Assembly (NCBI GenBank): GCA_021204045.1
Contig: JAJQAA010000018.1
Location: forward strand, 46,309-110,308
DNA from: Clostridiales bacterium
GTDB lineage: Bacteria > Bacillota > Clostridia > Lachnospirales > Lachnospiraceae
DNA length: 64,000 bases
Direction of reading: 5' to 3'
Below are positions 62,641-64,000 of this stretch, one piece after another. The notes under the pieces are model-generated. The model had not been told where the DNA came from. It made no database searches and worked only from the letters and a program-made list of their open reading frames with translations. The position numbers were made by a program, and so were the translations under genes. Position 1 is the stretch's first letter, and the number at the start of each line of letters is the position of its first letter.

Positions 62641-63399
62641 TCAACCGTCCTCGATCATTTGGCGAACAACGCAACAGACGACAGAAATACCAAACGCAAC
62701 CGTCGAGCATGTCCATCCCCACAAAAAACTGACAGTTATGCCATATTTATCGTGATCTTCCAGTCCATAAAAACCAACAAACGTAGTTCTGAACAGAATT
62801 AATCCGATCATAGCAACTACTGTCAATATCCCCGGAATAATAAACCTGTTTTTTCCGTCTGAAATAAATGTACACAAAAGTCCGATTATTCCCGCAGCAA
62901 AAGCAACAAGCAGGTATCCATTTAGCGGTACCGCGTCACTGGAAAATTCCTCAACGTCTATGATTGCCAGCATATATTCCATACCTGTGCCTTCAATCAC
63001 CGTAGTATTACTACAGGACACCAATGCAAACGGACAGAAAAAGCAAAGGAGACCAATCAATATAGCGATCCTCAAGCCAATGTGCCATACAGATCGTTCG
63101 CTATTTGATGCAGCATTCGCTTCCACAGCTGTTTCGGCCGTTTTTTGTAATTCTGCCTGATTTACCATTTTCTCCTCAGGCTTCATTGATTCTGTCTGTA
63201 TTTCTGATATGGCTCTCATTCCCGGCCGTAATATTTTTGTTGGCTCCTCTAAAGCAAAATCTTCTGCCGGTATCATCGGCTCTGATGTTTTTTCCGATTC
63301 TTTAGATTCCTCCGTCTCATCGTGTCTTATTGGCTTTCCGCAGTACATACAGAAATTCAGGGTCTCATCAATTTCCTTTCCACAATTTGCGCAATACAT
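62641..63399 (-). CDS. Zinc-ribbon membrane protein
   Basis: 252 aa from the ATG at 63399 (AAAGGA upstream). N-terminal zinc ribbon MYCANCGKEID...FCMYCGKPI, an acidic cytoplasmic linker (about 28-110), then a membrane part with about four hydrophobic helices (IGLRIAILIGLLCFFCPFALVSC..., NGYLLVAFAAGIIGLLCTFI, FIIPGILTVVAMIGLILF, a last one near CSTVAFGISVVCCVV). Resembles small zinc-ribbon membrane proteins of Firmicutes of unknown function. Confidence 0.75.
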   Translation of the reverse strand: MYCANCGKEIDETLNFCMYCGKPIRHDETEESKESEKTSEPMIPAEDFALEEPTKILRPGMRAISEIQTESMKPEEKMVNQAELQKTAETAVEANAASNSERSVWHIGLRIAILIGLLCFFCPFALVSCSNTTVIEGTGMEYMLAIIDVEEFSSDAVPLNGYLLVAFAAGIIGLLCTFISDGKNRFIIPGILTVVAMIGLILFRTTFVGFYGLEDHDKYGITVSFLWGWTCSTVAFGISVVCCVVRQMIEDG

Positions 63400-63416
63400 T
63401 GTTTTCCTTTCTAAAT

Positions 63417-63887
63417 TCACGCCATACTTCCACAATTTGGGCAAAAAACCGCTTCTTCTGGCAGCTCATAACCACATTTCGCACATTTACGTTTTTTTGT
63501 CGCTGGCTCTTCACCGACAAAGCAGCCGCAATACTTACAATACAAAGCGTCCGCATCCAAATTTTTCCCGCAGCTTGGGCAATGAGGATGTCTTTCGATC
63601 TCGTCAATCTGCTGCTGTAATTCACGCATCCTGTTTTCCAGATTGTAAACATCACGGATCTTTTCTGCCAGTTCCGTCTGTTCAGAGCTGTCTGTGGCAG
63701 AAACATCCTCATCCGGATTCTCACATCTGGCCATGAATTCCGCACAAATTTCTTCAGAAGACACCAGCATCATCCCAATCTCCATACATTTTTCTTTTTT
63801 TTGTGACAAAAGATCTTCCACTTCCGTCCGCAACGCTTCCGTCTGCTCTTCTACCAGTTTCTTAACCCCATTCATCATGATATTCAT
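63417..63887 (-). CDS. Double zinc-ribbon protein with coiled coil
   Basis: 156 aa from the ATG at 63887 (GAGGAAA upstream; the ATG at 63899 has no ribosome binding site). An N-terminal coiled coil (residues about 5-100, VKKLVEEQTEALRTEVEDLL; ENRMRELQQQIDEIE) is followed by two zinc ribbons, CPSCGK...YCKYCG and CAKCGY...FCPNCG. No membrane segment. Located 17 nt upstream of the membrane zinc-ribbon gene and probably co-transcribed. Confidence 0.75.
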   Translation of the reverse strand: MNIMMNGVKKLVEEQTEALRTEVEDLLSQKKEKCMEIGMMLVSSEEICAEFMARCENPDEDVSATDSSEQTELAEKIRDVYNLENRMRELQQQIDEIERHPHCPSCGKNLDADALYCKYCGCFVGEEPATKKRKCAKCGYELPEEAVFCPNCGSMA

Positions 63888-63962
63888 ACTTTTCCTCATC
63901 TAAAATAATATTTACATCTTGTGAAGTTCAATCAAATGATTTTGATTTCATAGTTATAGTCC

Positions 63963-63979
63963 GCCTTTCTGCGAAAGGC
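63963..63979. repeat. Small hairpin near the right edge
   Basis: GCCTTTC/GAAAGGC around TGC (63963-63979), followed by GGGTT-ATGA-AACCC at the end of the window. The remaining sequence to 64000 holds no identified gene; it may belong to the leader or end of a feature outside the window. Confidence 0.35.
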
Positions 63980-64000
63980 ACCAATGGGGTTATGAAACCC

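Noticed and set aside
63900..64000. CRISPR repeat or tRNA end at the right edge
   Set aside because: Only a small hairpin and a short inverted repeat are visible; one copy within 100 bases cannot be assigned.

Overview
The window looks like chromosomal DNA of a spore-forming, low-to-mid GC Firmicute, most probably a member of the Lachnospiraceae or a close clostridial relative. The evidence is an alpha/beta-type small acid-soluble spore protein and a YlbJ-like sporulation membrane protein; SepF, MinCDE, RecU, LCP and a lexA/yneA-type SOS pair with Gram-positive SOS boxes; ribosomal protein L27 with a cleavable N-terminal extension next to its Prp protease; and a gene order typical of that family. 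Almost all genes are housekeeping. No rRNA, tRNA, CRISPR array or intact insertion sequence was seen.

Layout. 0-5.9 kb (+): the 3' part of mutS, interrupted by an in-frame TAG, then mutL, miaA, a methionine gamma-lyase-family gene and radC. 5.9-14.1 kb (+): a shape and division cluster (mreC, mreD, PBP2, minC, minD, minE, rodA), then an mgsA-like gene that lacks key catalytic residues and a small P-loop gene. 14.2-20.4 kb (+): a HlyD-like membrane protein, yggS, sepF, aroB, lspA, an rluD-type gene and a cytidylate-kinase-like gene. 20.5-22.8 kb: lexA (-) and a yneA-like LysM gene (+) diverge from a region with four SOS boxes; a XerS-like tyrosine recombinase (-) follows, with a 38-bp quasi-palindrome upstream. 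22.9-31.3 kb (-): transcribed from right to left, rplU, prp, rpmA, obgE, yhbY, nadD, yqeK, rsfS, then two surface-protein genes with long acidic tracts (NlpC/P60 and LCP). 31.5-38.1 kb (+): two radical-SAM-associated genes, an RNase E/G-family gene, trkA and trkH. 38.1-45.3 kb (-): an M20 amidohydrolase and a histidine operon hisZ-hisG-hisD-hisB-hisA-hisIE, in which hisIE carries an N-terminal degenerate HisF/HisA-like domain and no separate hisH or hisF is present. 45.5-52 kb (-): an RND-type efflux operon (adaptor, RND pump, two TolC-like proteins), which is remarkable in what otherwise looks like a monoderm. 52-60.1 kb: recU, an rluA-type gene, a small membrane protein, an SDR, a HAD phosphatase, an rsmF-type methyltransferase, ylbJ-like (+), a coiled-coil protein, coaD and rsmD. 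60.4-60.6 kb: the spore protein gene.

60.6-64 kb is the only accessory-looking part. It is richer in A+T and holds a non-coding stretch with an array of short repeats about 23 bp apart, a GC-rich hairpin cluster, and four small genes on the minus strand: a secreted transglutaminase-like protein, a secreted hypothetical and two zinc-ribbon proteins.

How the genes work together: MutS/MutL, RecU, LexA and the XerS-like enzyme serve genome maintenance; MreCD, PBP2, RodA, MinCDE, SepF, YneA-like, LCP and NlpC/P60 serve wall growth and division; HisZGDBA/IE make histidine. The points most worth a second look are the mutS nonsense codon, the xer-linked quasi-palindrome, the substituted MgsA-like protein, the HisF-like/HisIE fusion without hisH and hisF, the TolC-RND operon, and the repeat array at 60.8 kb.
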